A program made the position numbers and the translations under genes. A stretch of DNA of 64,000 nt from Paenibacillus amylolyticus. Lineage in GTDB: Bacteria > Bacillota > Bacilli > Paenibacillales > Paenibacillaceae. Numbering within the stretch: position 1 is the stretch's first letter; every line of letters starts with the position of its first letter. Location of the stretch: contig NZ_RIAS01000009.1 in assembly GCF_003719335.1 (NCBI RefSeq), forward strand, positions 219,811 through 283,810, in the 5' to 3' direction. Below are positions 24,921-35,083 of the stretch, one piece after another. The notes beneath the pieces are model-generated. The model saw only the letters and a list, made by a program, of their open reading frames with translations, did no database searches and was not told the DNA's origin.

Positions 24921-27434
24921 ATGAAAACAGCAACAATACGAAGAGAAGACGTTGAGCTTCTGGCACCTGCTGGGGACTGGGATTGCATGCGTTCGGCGGT
25001 AGCCAACGGGGCGGATGCGATTTTCTTCGGGGTCGAAAAGTTTAATGCACGGGCTAGAGCGAACAATTTCCGTATGGACGAGCTGCCGGAGATTATGGCG
25101 TTTTTGCACAGTTATGGCGTGAAAGGGTTCCTGACCTTTAATATATTGATCTTTGAAAATGAATTGAAAGATGCCAAAGAACTCATCGATGCCTGCGTAG
25201 ATGCCGGTGTGGATGCTGTAATCGTACAGGATCTGGGTCTGGTCAAAATGATTCGTGAGATTTCACCGGATTTCCCGATTCACGGTTCCACGCAGATGAC
25301 GATTACGTCGCCTGAAGCGGTAGAGTTTACCAAGCCGTTTGACATGGAGCGTGTCGTACTTGGACGGGAAAACAATCTGAAACAGATCCAAAAGATTGGT
25401 GATCAAGCGAAACTTCCGATGGAAGTATTCGTGCATGGTGCACTCTGCGTGTCCTATTCGGGTCAGTGTCTGACTTCCGAAATGTGGGGCGGTCGTTCCG
25501 CGAACCGTGGAGAATGTGCGCAGGCGTGCCGTCTGCCGTACGATCTGATGGTGGATGGTGTTCACCAGCCGATGGGGGATGTCGCGTATCTGTTATCGCC
25601 AAAAGATCTGGCAGCCATTGATATCATGCCGGAATTGATTGAAGCGGGCGTAACGTCTTTCAAAATTGAAGGTCGACTCAAAACGCCAGAGTACGTGGCG
25701 AACGTAGTTAGCAAATATCGTAAAGCCATTGACCGTTATTTTGACGGTGACAGTACACGCGCAAGCAAGGAAGAGATTCGTGAATTACAACAGAGCTTCT
25801 CGCGTGGATTTACACATGGTTTTCTGGACGGCACGAACAACAAACAGCTCGTAGACGGGACGTTCCCGAAAAGCCGCGGCGTTTACCTTGGTCGTGTAGA
25901 CCAAGTGCTGCGTGATGGTGTGGTACTGAAACTGGATGCACCCGTGAAACGTGGAGACGGCATTGTGTTTGATGCTGGTGATCCAACGAAAAAAGAAGAA
26001 GGCGGACGTGTATATGATGTACGCCGCAAAGGTGTGAAGATCGAAGGCGAAGCCGGCGAAGGCTGGATCGTGGACATCGTACCAGGCCGCAGTGATGTGG
26101 ATCTACGTCGTGTGAAAGTCGGCGATAAGGTATGGAAAACCAATGATCCTGCGCTTGACAAACGTCTGCGTCAAAGCTTTGAGACCGATAAGCCGTACCG
26201 TGTCTTCCCGGTCAAAGTGAAAGTCATCGGCAGCCCGGGCCAACCGCTCAGCACGTGGTGGACCGACGTGCAGAAGGGAACAACCGTGCGCGTGGATTCG
26301 GAGATGGAACTGGACATTGCCCAGAAACGTCCGATGACCCACGAATTGCTCGAGGAGCAATTCGGACGTCTCGGGGGCACCGTGTTCCAGCTGGAGGAAC
26401 TGGACGTCAATCTGCACGGTGACGTCATCATCCCGATGCGCGAGTTGAACAATATTCGCCGTCAGGCGGTCGAACAACTCGCGGGCGAGCGCCCTAAACC
26501 GCCCGTCTACGTGAAACGGGCGGTGGACGTGTACGGCGATGCGGTACAACCGGCATCGCCAGTGGCTCGCGGTCAAGCAGAGCTGACCGCGCTGTGCCGC
26601 AGCCTGCCACAAGTGGAGGCAGCGCTGGAAGCTGGCGTCGGCATGATCTACGCCGACTTCGAGTTCATCAAGCAGTTCCCGGCAGCGGTGGAAGCTGTAC
26701 ATGCCGCAGGCCGCAAAATCGCGCTGGCTACGCCGCGTATTCATATGCCTGGCGAAAACGGCTATCACAACAATATCTTGCGTTTGGAGCCGGATGCGGT
26801 GCTCGTTCGTAATACAGGTGCGCTTTACTTCTATCTGCGTCACCGTAGAATGAACCCGGACGCGAAGCATCCGCAATTGATCGGGGACTTCTCCTTGAAC
26901 ATCGCCAACCATAAGGCAGTGGAACTGTTCCTTGAGGCAGGTTGCGACTGGATTACACCATCGTATGACCTGAACATTCAGCAGATGGTTGATTTGCTCG
27001 GTAACTCCCGTACAAGTCAGACCGAGGTGGTCATCCATCAGCATCTGCCGATGTTCCACACGGAGCACTGTGTATACTGTACGTTTATGAGTGAAGGAAC
27101 GGACTATACGAACTGTGGACGTCCTTGCGAAGAAAAACGGGCATCCCTGCAAGACCGAATTGGTATGTCTCACCCGGTACGTGTGGATGAAGGCTGCCGT
27201 AACACGGTATATAACGCCGTGGAGCAGTCAGGTGCAGAGTACCTGACCAACTTTATGGATCTAGGTGTATCCCGCTACCGGGTAGAGTTTCTGGAAGAGA
27301 CACCGGAGCAGGTGAAGGAAGTTATTGATCTGTACAACCGTGCACTGCGCGGCGAGATCAGCGGTACACAAGTATGGAAGACGCTGAAAGCAACGAACCA
27401 GCTGGGCGTTACACGCGGTCAATTGGTGAAATAA
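24921..27434 (+). CDS. Peptidase U32 family protein with DUF3656, RNA-hydroxylation type
   Basis: The 837-residue protein has the U32 barrel at the N-terminus (VELLAPAGDWDCMRSA...ANGADAIFFG). It carries the U32 signature (EVFVHGALCVSYSGQCLTSE) and clustered cysteines (C-x6-C, then GECAQAC). A DUF3656-like middle follows, then a second half with another cysteine set (HCVYCTF, NCGRPCEEK). Though named peptidases, family members RlhA and TrhP of E. coli are iron-sulfur proteins needed for prephenate-dependent hydroxylation of cytidine in 23S rRNA or uridine in tRNA. The DUF3656 layout is nearest to RlhA. The ATG at 24921 follows GGGGAGGATC; an ATG at 24906 lies before that site. It is apparently monocistronic. 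Confidence 0.85.
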   Translation: MKTATIRREDVELLAPAGDWDCMRSAVANGADAIFFGVEKFNARARANNFRMDELPEIMAFLHSYGVKGFLTFNILIFENELKDAKELIDACVDAGVDAVIVQDLGLVKMIREISPDFPIHGSTQMTITSPEAVEFTKPFDMERVVLGRENNLKQIQKIGDQAKLPMEVFVHGALCVSYSGQCLTSEMWGGRSANRGECAQACRLPYDLMVDGVHQPMGDVAYLLSPKDLAAIDIMPELIEAGVTSFKIEGRLKTPEYVANVVSKYRKAIDRYFDGDSTRASKEEIRELQQSFSRGFTHGFLDGTNNKQLVDGTFPKSRGVYLGRVDQVLRDGVVLKLDAPVKRGDGIVFDAGDPTKKEEGGRVYDVRRKGVKIEGEAGEGWIVDIVPGRSDVDLRRVKVGDKVWKTNDPALDKRLRQSFETDKPYRVFPVKVKVIGSPGQPLSTWWTDVQKGTTVRVDSEMELDIAQKRPMTHELLEEQFGRLGGTVFQLEELDVNLHGDVIIPMRELNNIRRQAVEQLAGERPKPPVYVKRAVDVYGDAVQPASPVARGQAELTALCRSLPQVEAALEAGVGMIYADFEFIKQFPAAVEAVHAAGRKIALATPRIHMPGENGYHNNILRLEPDAVLVRNTGALYFYLRHRRMNPDAKHPQLIGDFSLNIANHKAVELFLEAGCDWITPSYDLNIQQMVDLLGNSRTSQTEVVIHQHLPMFHTEHCVYCTFMSEGTDYTNCGRPCEEKRASLQDRIGMSHPVRVDEGCRNTVYNAVEQSGAEYLTNFMDLGVSRYRVEFLEETPEQVKEVIDLYNRALRGEISGTQVWKTLKATNQLGVTRGQLVK

Positions 27435-27441
27435 ACGGAGC

Positions 27442-27482
27442 AACCCCAATCTCTGCTTTACGGAGCTCTTGGGGTTTTTTCT
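27442..27482 (+). terminator. Rho-independent terminator after the U32 gene
   Basis: AACCCCAA (27442-27449) pairs with TTGGGGTT (27469-27476), with further pairing around GAGCTC in the loop, followed by six Ts. Confidence 0.85.
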
Positions 27483-27519
27483 ATAATAAGCGGCATCGGC
27501 AACCAAGGAGGTGTGAAGC

Positions 27520-30500
27520 GTGGCTCCATTTTCAATGATGGATATTAAATTGCTGTGCGGGGTCACGGCATTCAAACACGGCGAAGAATATCAACAGTCT
27601 GGGAGGATTGGCAAGCTCGTTGTAAGTGAGGACGGTCGTCATTATCAAGCCGTTGTTCGGGGGACAGAAGCCTACGAAGTGAAGGTGGATCTGGACGATG
27701 CGGGAGAAATTGAAGCGAACTGCAACTGCCCTGCATACGGCAACTATTATGACTATTGCAAACATATCGCGGCTGTCCTGCTTGCTATTCATGAACGTGA
27801 GGATACACCAGAACTGTCGGGTGGCAGAGGAACGAATTCAAAAGTAGGTACATTGGTCGAAGAAGAGACATGGGAGCGGCCTTATTCAACTTCAATGCCA
27901 TCTCCATCCAAATCCGCAGGTTCTTCCTCTTTTTCATCAAAGGCTTCATCGGGTAGATCATCGGCGTTACCAGGCGAGAACGGGCATGTCCCCTCTGAAC
28001 TATCAGCGGTGTCCCACCGTGCGAGCATCGAATCTCCCATATCTACAGCACTAGGTCAACAATCGGAGCATCCGCATCATTCGCAGCAGCACAAGCCGCA
28101 GACGTTGTCTCCCTCCCCTTTTGCACAGGCAGGTCGCCCAAGTTCAGCCTCAGGCTGGGGCCGCTCTGCGGATAAACCGTCCTACCGTACGGCAGACCAG
28201 ATTTTATCCATGTTTGCGAAGGATCGCAGATTGCCACATGAACGGGAGCAAAAATATACAGCACCGGTTACCCGCTCCATGCTGCGAGAAGAATTGCAGG
28301 TACAGTTTATATGCAAACTGGTACATGTTCATAAAGGTGGAGCCAAGCTGGCACTTGAATTAAAAGTGGGCAACAAACGGCTCTATGTCGTGCAGAAGGT
28401 CAAGCAGTTCCTGAACTGTATTGAAAAGGGCGAGCCCATGTCCTTCACCAAGCTGTTTCATTATGATCCGCTGCTACATGTGTTTAGGGCTGAAGATCAG
28501 GCTATTCTTTCCATGCTCATTCGTATGAGACAGAGTGAAGAGGCATACCGTGAGTCCATTTCGGGGTATCTGGGTGCTTCGGACGGTCGCGATATCCTGA
28601 TCGCTCCAATTGTCTGGAAGCCACTGCTGGAGTTGCTTATGCAAGCGGATAGCCGCATGGAGGGCACGGGCCTAGCGAACGGACCACTGACCCTGAGCGA
28701 GGGAGCATTGCCACTATTTTACCGGATCGCGGAGGGGGCGAATGAAGGGTATCAGCTGGAGGTGTCAGGACTGCGTGAGTTGATCCTGCTTCCGGCCTAT
28801 GATGCGGCAGTCGTCGAGGGGCAGTTCTATATGTTAGAACCGACGCAGATGAGAAGTCTGGAGGACCTGAACCGTGCGCTCACATCCTACGGTATTAAAG
28901 AAAGCATTGATATCTCGGCACAACAGGTGGATGAGTTTGTGCAGCATGTTGTACCGGAACTGCGGACGTTGGGGCATTTGTCGATTGATTCCCGTGTGCG
29001 CGAACAGATTGCCGAACCCGAGTTGTCACCGAAACTGTATATCGACTTTTACAGGGAACGCATTACAGCACGTCTGGAATTCGATTATGGCGTCATGGTC
29101 ATTAACCCATTGGCAGAGTATTTGATTAACGAGGAAGAAAAGAAAGTCATCTTGATCCGCGACCGCTTCAAGGAACGCAATCTCATCGAGAGACTGGATT
29201 GTTCTTTTCTGGAGCGGGAGGGAAGTGTCTGGGCAAGCGAACGTGAGGACGCCATCTATGATGTGATGTATCACCTGTTGCCCGAGCTTGAGAAGCTGGC
29301 CGCTATCTATATGCCGAATGCTGTGAAAGCGATGATGCCAACGTACCCGGTACCGCCGAAGGTTCGCGCTGACCTGGGAAGAGGACTGGACTGGCTGGAG
29401 ATTTCCTTCGAGATGGAGGGAGTCGACGAGCAGGAGTTGCAAGAACTGATGCGCAGCATTGTGGAAAAGAAAGCTTTCTTCCGCCTGCGAAGCGGTGTCT
29501 TTCTGTCACTTGAAAATGATGGCGCGAGCAGCTTCGCTCACATGGCTGACGCGCTTGGACTGGAAGCAAAGGATATCCAGAGCAGCCATATCCGGTTGCC
29601 TGCTGTGAGAGCGTTGCAACTTCCGGGCAGAGATGAGGTTTCCGGTCATGTGAAATGGGGAGGCTCGCTCAAACGTTTCCTTGATGATCTGCGTGATCCT
29701 GACCGGATGGACTTTCCGTTACCACAGATGCTGGCGCCTGTGCTGCGGGATTACCAGATGAGCGGGTATCAGTGGCTTCGTACGCTCGCACATTACCGAT
29801 TTGGCGGTATCCTGGCCGATGATATGGGACTGGGCAAAACGCTACAAAGCATCGCCTACATCACAGCTTCGTTACGGGAGAGACCTGTGTATGAACAGGG
29901 ACAAGAGGCAGGGTTGCCAGCTGATACAGACAATACCATCTCTAATGATTGGAACATGAATGGGTCTCAGCAGGCTTACTTGGCCAATGCCACTGGAACG
30001 ATAGATGATGCATGGCACACCTCGCAACAAGACGGGCTGACCATTCGCACGCGAATGACACATCCGCCGGTATTGGTTGTTGCACCGGCTTCACTAACTT
30101 ACAACTGGGCGAATGAGTTTGCACGGTTTGCTCCGCATCTGAACGTCTTAATCGCCGCAGGGCAAAAAGATGAACGTGCCAGCATGCTGGCGGATATGGA
30201 CAAAGCGGATGTCATCGTGACATCGTATCCGTTGCTACGACGTGATCTGGATACGTATTTGGGAAGAACTTTTCATACCCTGATTCTGGACGAGGCACAG
30301 GCAGTCAAAAATGCATCGTCCCAGACAGCGCAAGCCGTCAAACAGATTCAGGCGCCGCGCCGCTTTGCCCTCACAGGTACACCCGTCGAGAATTCACTGG
30401 ATGAACTGTGGTCTATTTTTGAAGCCGTATTTCCGGGTTTATTCCCGAGCTACAGAAGATTTCGTGACTTGCCGCCAGAACGCATCTCGCGCATGGTACG

Positions 30501-31272
30501 TCCGTTCATTCTCCGTCGCTTGAAGAAAGATGTATTGGAAGAATTGCCAGATCGGATTGAGACAGTACAACGCTCTGAGCTGACGGTGGAACAGAAAAAG
30601 CTATATGCAGCGTATCTCTCTCAGCTTCAGGATGAGACCACTAAGGACATGGAAGATAACGGTTTCCAGAAAAATCGGATTAAAATTTTGGCCGGTATCA
30701 CTCGCCTGCGTCAGTTATGTTGTCACCCGGCACTATTTGTGGACGGATATCAAGGGGATTCCGGGAAAATGGAGCAGCTGCTGGAGACTGTCCAAGACTG
30801 TCTGGCTGCTGGCAAACGTATTCTGATTTTCTCCCAGTTTGCAAGTATGCTTAATCTCATTCGTCAGACCCTTTCGGCACAAGGGAACAGCTTGTTTTAT
30901 CTGGATGGACAAACCCCTGCCCAGAGTCGTGTGGACATGTGCCGCAGGTTTAATGAGGGAGAAGCCGAACTGTTTCTGATCTCGCTCAAGGCCGGAGGAA
31001 CCGGGCTGAACCTGACGGGAGCCGATACCGTCATATTGTATGATTTGTGGTGGAATCCCGCGGTGGAGGAACAGGCGATTGGACGAGCCCATCGGATGGG
31101 GCAGAAACAAGTCGTTCAGGTGATCCGCCTAGTGACGGAGGGGACTATTGAAGAAAAAATTCTGGAGTTGCAACAGCGGAAAAAGGACTTGATTGCCGAG
31201 GTGATTGAACCGGGCGATGGAGGATCAACGACATTATCCGAGCAGGATATTCGCGAGTTGTTGATGGTGTAG
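27520..31272 (+). CDS. SNF2/Rad54-type DNA translocase with SWIM zinc finger
   Basis: This large SWI/SNF-family ATPase has 1250 residues. A SWIM zinc finger (C68-x-C70...C80-x-H82) is followed by a low-complexity Ser/Pro/His-rich linker (about 100-230). A bacterial SNF2-associated domain (about 250-740) comes next, then helicase lobe 1 (DDMGLGKT near 766, DEAQ box) and lobe 2 (LISLKAGGTGLNL, AIGRAHRMGQ). Between motif I and motif Ia there is an extra stretch of about 60 residues (788-847) rich in Asp, Asn and Gln that interrupts an otherwise canonical lobe. The GTG start at 27520 follows AAGGAGGTG. Bacterial members are linked to transcription or repair, but no precise role can be stated. Confidence 0.88.
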   Translation: MAPFSMMDIKLLCGVTAFKHGEEYQQSGRIGKLVVSEDGRHYQAVVRGTEAYEVKVDLDDAGEIEANCNCPAYGNYYDYCKHIAAVLLAIHEREDTPELSGGRGTNSKVGTLVEEETWERPYSTSMPSPSKSAGSSSFSSKASSGRSSALPGENGHVPSELSAVSHRASIESPISTALGQQSEHPHHSQQHKPQTLSPSPFAQAGRPSSASGWGRSADKPSYRTADQILSMFAKDRRLPHEREQKYTAPVTRSMLREELQVQFICKLVHVHKGGAKLALELKVGNKRLYVVQKVKQFLNCIEKGEPMSFTKLFHYDPLLHVFRAEDQAILSMLIRMRQSEEAYRESISGYLGASDGRDILIAPIVWKPLLELLMQADSRMEGTGLANGPLTLSEGALPLFYRIAEGANEGYQLEVSGLRELILLPAYDAAVVEGQFYMLEPTQMRSLEDLNRALTSYGIKESIDISAQQVDEFVQHVVPELRTLGHLSIDSRVREQIAEPELSPKLYIDFYRERITARLEFDYGVMVINPLAEYLINEEEKKVILIRDRFKERNLIERLDCSFLEREGSVWASEREDAIYDVMYHLLPELEKLAAIYMPNAVKAMMPTYPVPPKVRADLGRGLDWLEISFEMEGVDEQELQELMRSIVEKKAFFRLRSGVFLSLENDGASSFAHMADALGLEAKDIQSSHIRLPAVRALQLPGRDEVSGHVKWGGSLKRFLDDLRDPDRMDFPLPQMLAPVLRDYQMSGYQWLRTLAHYRFGGILADDMGLGKTLQSIAYITASLRERPVYEQGQEAGLPADTDNTISNDWNMNGSQQAYLANATGTIDDAWHTSQQDGLTIRTRMTHPPVLVVAPASLTYNWANEFARFAPHLNVLIAAGQKDERASMLADMDKADVIVTSYPLLRRDLDTYLGRTFHTLILDEAQAVKNASSQTAQAVKQIQAPRRFALTGTPVENSLDELWSIFEAVFPGLFPSYRRFRDLPPERISRMVRPFILRRLKKDVLEELPDRIETVQRSELTVEQKKLYAAYLSQLQDETTKDMEDNGFQKNRIKILAGITRLRQLCCHPALFVDGYQGDSGKMEQLLETVQDCLAAGKRILIFSQFASMLNLIRQTLSAQGNSLFYLDGQTPAQSRVDMCRRFNEGEAELFLISLKAGGTGLNLTGADTVILYDLWWNPAVEEQAIGRAHRMGQKQVVQVIRLVTEGTIEEKILELQQRKKDLIAEVIEPGDGGSTTLSEQDIRELLMV

Positions 31273-31297
31273 GGCAAACTTGATTTTTATACAACAA

Positions 31298-31325
31298 TTG
31301 CCAATAAATTGTGGTAATGTATAGA
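31298..31325 (+). promoter_or_regulatory. Candidate promoter of galU
   Basis: TTGCCA (31298-31303) and TATAGA (31320-31325) are 16 nt apart in the 141-bp gap after the SNF2 gene. No terminator is visible between the two genes. Confidence 0.35.
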
Positions 31326-31413
31326 GAAATGCACCACTTTTGCTAACCTGATTCATTGTTTATTTAATCCATTTGTCCTATTATATCTATACCTTATTGA
31401 TCCAGCCAAAGGA

Positions 31414-32301
31414 GTGTTTCCTATACGTATCCGCAAAGCGATTATTCCAGCCGCCGGACTGGGAACCCGGTTTCTGCCTGCTACCAAGGCCATGCCGAAA
31501 GAAATGTTGCCCATCGTGGACAAGCCGACCATTCAATATATTATTGAGGAAGCCGTTGCCTCTGGGATTGAAGATATTATTATCGTGACAGGGAAAGGGA
31601 AACGAGCGATCGAGGACCACTTTGATTATTCCTTTGAACTTGAACAGAATCTCGCAGACAAACAGAAGTGGGATCTGCTGAACGAAGTGCGTAAACCTTC
31701 CGATATGGCTGACATTCATTATATCCGGCAAAAGGAACCGAAAGGACTTGGTCACGCGATCTGGTGTGCTCGCAAGTTCATTGGTAACGAGCCTTTTGCC
31801 GTCCTGCTCGGGGACGATATCGTAGAATCTGACAAGCCTTGTTTGCAACAGATGATGGAAGTCTATGACGAACTGCAGTCCCCGATTGTCGGCGTGCAAC
31901 CTGTCGATTGGAGTGAAGTATCCCGTTACGGTATTATCGATGGAGAGTTGCTAACTCGTACGGATGAACGTGTCTTCCGTGCACGTCGTTTGATTGAAAA
32001 GCCGAAAACGGAGGATTCTCCTTCGAATCTGGCGATCATGGGCCGTTACATTCTTACTCCCGATATTTTCGAAATCTTGGGCAGGCAGTCTGCCGGTGTA
32101 GGCGGAGAGATTCAGTTGACCGATGCTTTATCCCGTCTGAATGAGCAAAGACAGATTCTCGCGTATCATTTTGATGGCTTGCGCCATGATGTGGGTGAGA
32201 AACTAGGTTTCATTGAAACATCCATTCACTATGCACTCCAGCGACCTGATCTGCGGGAGGATTTGCTGAAGTATTTGAAAGACATCGTGGTATCAGACTG
32301 A
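31414..32301 (+). CDS. galU: UTP-glucose-1-phosphate uridylyltransferase
   Basis: This enzyme makes UDP-glucose from UTP and glucose-1-phosphate for surface glycans and teichoic-acid modification. The nucleotide-binding start ([20 protein letters not shown]) and substrate loop ([16 protein letters not shown]) are unmistakable, and the length (about 292-295) is normal. The start is odd. The only in-frame canonical codon, GTG at 31414, overlaps the AAAGGAG ribosome binding site (31408-31414). An ATA at 31423 sits at the ideal 8-nt spacing and gives the length seen in homologues, so initiation at ATA is possible. Convergent with the ligase-like gene, it stands at the edge of the polysaccharide locus. 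Confidence 0.95.
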   Translation: MFPIRIRKAIIPAAGLGTRFLPATKAMPKEMLPIVDKPTIQYIIEEAVASGIEDIIIVTGKGKRAIEDHFDYSFELEQNLADKQKWDLLNEVRKPSDMADIHYIRQKEPKGLGHAIWCARKFIGNEPFAVLLGDDIVESDKPCLQQMMEVYDELQSPIVGVQPVDWSEVSRYGIIDGELLTRTDERVFRARRLIEKPKTEDSPSNLAIMGRYILTPDIFEILGRQSAGVGGEIQLTDALSRLNEQRQILAYHFDGLRHDVGEKLGFIETSIHYALQRPDLREDLLKYLKDIVVSD

Positions 32302-32373
32302 TTAATGAATTTGTTCCTATACTTAAGTTATCAATCTGCTATTTCTTTAGAACGTTTCTACTAAGAACTGGAC

Positions 32374-32408
32374 AAAAAAAGGTTTGCCTTATGAGGCAAA
32401 CCTTTTTT
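32374..32408. terminator. Bidirectional terminator between galU and the ligase-like gene
   Basis: AAAAAAAGGTTTGCCT and AGGCAAACCTTTTTT form a perfect stem with a 3-nt loop, with an A-run and a T-run on either side, between two convergent genes. Confidence 0.92.
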
Positions 32409-32440
32409 ATATAACACCATAACAACAAGTGTGGATGATT

Positions 32441-34909
32441 CTAATTAAAAGTTAATTCAGCGATTCGTTTTATTTCGTCTGCTTCACTAGATGAGATGGC
32501 AATCAGTTTATTATATAGAGCCTCGTCCATTTTAAATTCTCGTTTGAGCGAAGCGAGGTACCAACGAGCAATTTCACGATTTGTCGCATCCGTCAGATCT
32601 TCGGCAATTCCCGTTTTAAGTACAGCGGTAGCTCCTGGAAGGTCGTTGGACATATACTTCATTTTCCCAGCATTGAGAATCATCGTTGGAGTGACCTGGA
32701 ATGGCTGACCTTGAAGCTGTCCTTTAGGGAGAGTTTTAAGGTGCTCCACTCCATCTACTACATGCTGGTATGCCTCAATTCCCGAAGAGAAATAAGCATT
32801 CTTTTTTGTAGTATCCCCTTGTCCCAGTGCCTGATACCCCAGATCGAATGAACGGCTAATCAATTGCTCATACCAATCCATATCCCAGATATAGTTGCTT
32901 GCATATTCTTTTCGTAGTGTGTACGCCTGCTCATTTTCACCCTTCAATTCGTATATGCCAATGAGTTGTTTTACCATACCTTTATTATATGGCTCTGCTT
33001 CGAGACCACGCTGCAACAATTGCACGGCTTCTGTGTAGAATTGCTCATCTTTCGTTTGCGTGTAGCCTTGTTGATAAAGTGACGCTAGAAGCATTAATGA
33101 GTCCGGATGTGTGCTACGGATGGACAAATCCTTGTCAAGTGGAGCTTTGATTTGCCGGAAATCTTGACTGCTTCGTGCGAGTTCATTACCTTCAATGGCA
33201 TAATGATTAGCCTGTAAGAATCGAACAGAGATAATGAGAAGCACAATAATCGCTGTTCCAGCAACTGTACTGTACACTCCCCGTGCCGCAGCTTCTCCCA
33301 TTTTCAAACGACGAGTGGGTTGAGGCTCAATCGCAGCACTCATGCCTCCAAGACCAAGGAATACCAGCATTCCAATAAAGACATAACTCATGTTGAAATC
33401 AAGAAGACTCAGCACGAGGATGGACATGGAAAGAATAAAGTACACGAAATGTGATTCGCGATCCTCTTCATTCCGTCTGACATACGAGCGTACATATTGA
33501 TAGAAAACATATAGTATAAACGCCATAAATACTAAAAATCCAACGAGGCCAACTTCGACAAGATATTGCATGAAAAAGTTATGTGCCTGAGCACTGACAT
33601 AAGGATTGTTCTGATATTTTTCATACAGTGCAGTCCATGCTCCGCCACCTGCCCCGATTACAGGATAATCAGCAAATAGTTTCGTGGCATCTTTGTAGAA
33701 TGTGATACGCTCGAGCACACTGTGCTGCTGGAAGTTGATATTCTCAAGTCGTGTGCTAATACTGTCCGGCAAAATGTTACGTACGCCCGTACCGAGCAAA
33801 AGCACAGCAATCACAACGGTTAGAACTACAGAACCTAGCGGAATCCACACACTGGATGCTTTTCGAGCTGACCAAGATTCAAGCTTAGCTTCAAGTCTAG
33901 GGGCTACAGAGCGTTGAATCGCCCAACACAACAACGCAACAACAAGCGAGGCTCCAACAAGGATCGCCCAGCTCTTGGCTGCAAGAGAACCTGTGAACTG
34001 CTTTTGAAGTTCAATTCCTGCAGTGTTAATCGGGTTTAGAACCAACAGAGTGCCAATAGCCGATACGGCACAATAGATAAACCATAGAATTTGTTTGGCT
34101 GGTTTAAGCAAAAGTAACAAGATAACAAATACGATAGGCAACATGACGAGTCCTGTACGAGAGAGTGTAAGCAACAACGACAGGATAATGGGTACAAGCA
34201 TGAAGCCATGCAACAGTTGTGTGACTATTCTTTTGGAACGAATCATGCCGAAGATGGAAATAAACAGAAAGGCCATTAGAAATGCTGCGTATGTATTGGG
34301 ATACTGAAACACGGACGCAAGCCTCGCACCGTTGGAGTCGTTCCAGATCGCCTGGTTGTATACACCATTGATTACGCCTGCGGAAAACCATCCAACTAGT
34401 TTACCTGCAAAACTAAAGGCTCCTAGCCAATTTAACAAACCATATCCGACAATAACATATGCAATTCCTATTAAGGAAGATTGTATGATATGATTGATTT
34501 TGTTGTTTTGAAGCAGGTACATCGTCATCACGAAAATCATGGCATAAATACATTGGATGAGAATCATATTATTCGCCAAGTATTCTGATGCCGCATTAAT
34601 TAGTGATAATACATAGGTAAGAGGGAGTAGTATAACGGCTACTTTGAGCCAATCTTGCTGTGTTTCTAACTTCATCTGTTTAAAGTAGATTGCCACCCAT
34701 AATATAAATAGGAGGGTCGTAATGGCAACAGCCCAATAAATGGGTGCTTCAAATTGCAACAATTGACCATTAAATAACGCAACTTGGAACGCTGACCAGA
34801 GTAAAAATAAGATAAGTCCTATGAACAATGACCATAAGAGCACCGATGCCGAATTGGCTGTAACTTTACTCGACGTTTTCAATTGTTTTCCGTATACTGG
34901 ATTCGACAA
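32441..34909 (-). CDS. O-antigen-ligase-family membrane protein with TPR tail
   Basis: The protein has about 822 residues with some twelve to thirteen hydrophobic spans (to about 590). A large extracellular loop near the Wzy_C region carries GAGGGAWTALYEKYQNNPYV and AHNFFMQYLVEVGLVGF, which match the PF04932 pattern. A soluble tail of TPR-like helices follows (about 620-822). Family members join lipid-linked glycans to lipid A, to proteins (O-oligosaccharyltransferases) or to each other (Wzy polymerases). The TTG at 34909 is preferred because AAAAGGAG lies 8 nt upstream; the ATG at 34942 has no ribosome binding site. Next to rhamnose and Wzm/Wzt genes, transfer of the finished glycan to a protein such as an S-layer protein is the favoured inference. 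Confidence 0.8.
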   Translation of the reverse strand: MSNPVYGKQLKTSSKVTANSASVLLWSLFIGLILFLLWSAFQVALFNGQLLQFEAPIYWAVAITTLLFILWVAIYFKQMKLETQQDWLKVAVILLPLTYVLSLINAASEYLANNMILIQCIYAMIFVMTMYLLQNNKINHIIQSSLIGIAYVIVGYGLLNWLGAFSFAGKLVGWFSAGVINGVYNQAIWNDSNGARLASVFQYPNTYAAFLMAFLFISIFGMIRSKRIVTQLLHGFMLVPIILSLLLTLSRTGLVMLPIVFVILLLLLKPAKQILWFIYCAVSAIGTLLVLNPINTAGIELQKQFTGSLAAKSWAILVGASLVVALLCWAIQRSVAPRLEAKLESWSARKASSVWIPLGSVVLTVVIAVLLLGTGVRNILPDSISTRLENINFQQHSVLERITFYKDATKLFADYPVIGAGGGAWTALYEKYQNNPYVSAQAHNFFMQYLVEVGLVGFLVFMAFILYVFYQYVRSYVRRNEEDRESHFVYFILSMSILVLSLLDFNMSYVFIGMLVFLGLGGMSAAIEPQPTRRLKMGEAAARGVYSTVAGTAIIVLLIISVRFLQANHYAIEGNELARSSQDFRQIKAPLDKDLSIRSTHPDSLMLLASLYQQGYTQTKDEQFYTEAVQLLQRGLEAEPYNKGMVKQLIGIYELKGENEQAYTLRKEYASNYIWDMDWYEQLISRSFDLGYQALGQGDTTKKNAYFSSGIEAYQHVVDGVEHLKTLPKGQLQGQPFQVTPTMILNAGKMKYMSNDLPGATAVLKTGIAEDLTDATNREIARWYLASLKREFKMDEALYNKLIAISSSEADEIKRIAELTFN

Positions 34910-35083
34910 AGTTTGATTCTCCTTTTCTGGTAGATACGACATTATTTTAGCATATGTGGATCGAATGTGTTACACCAAAGATCAATATTTTTCATTAGTT
35001 AGAAGAGACAGTTATCACATGTAGCCAAATTAAAAAATTGAATATTAGAATCGAATAAACTAAAGATTGAATGGAGACTAAGA

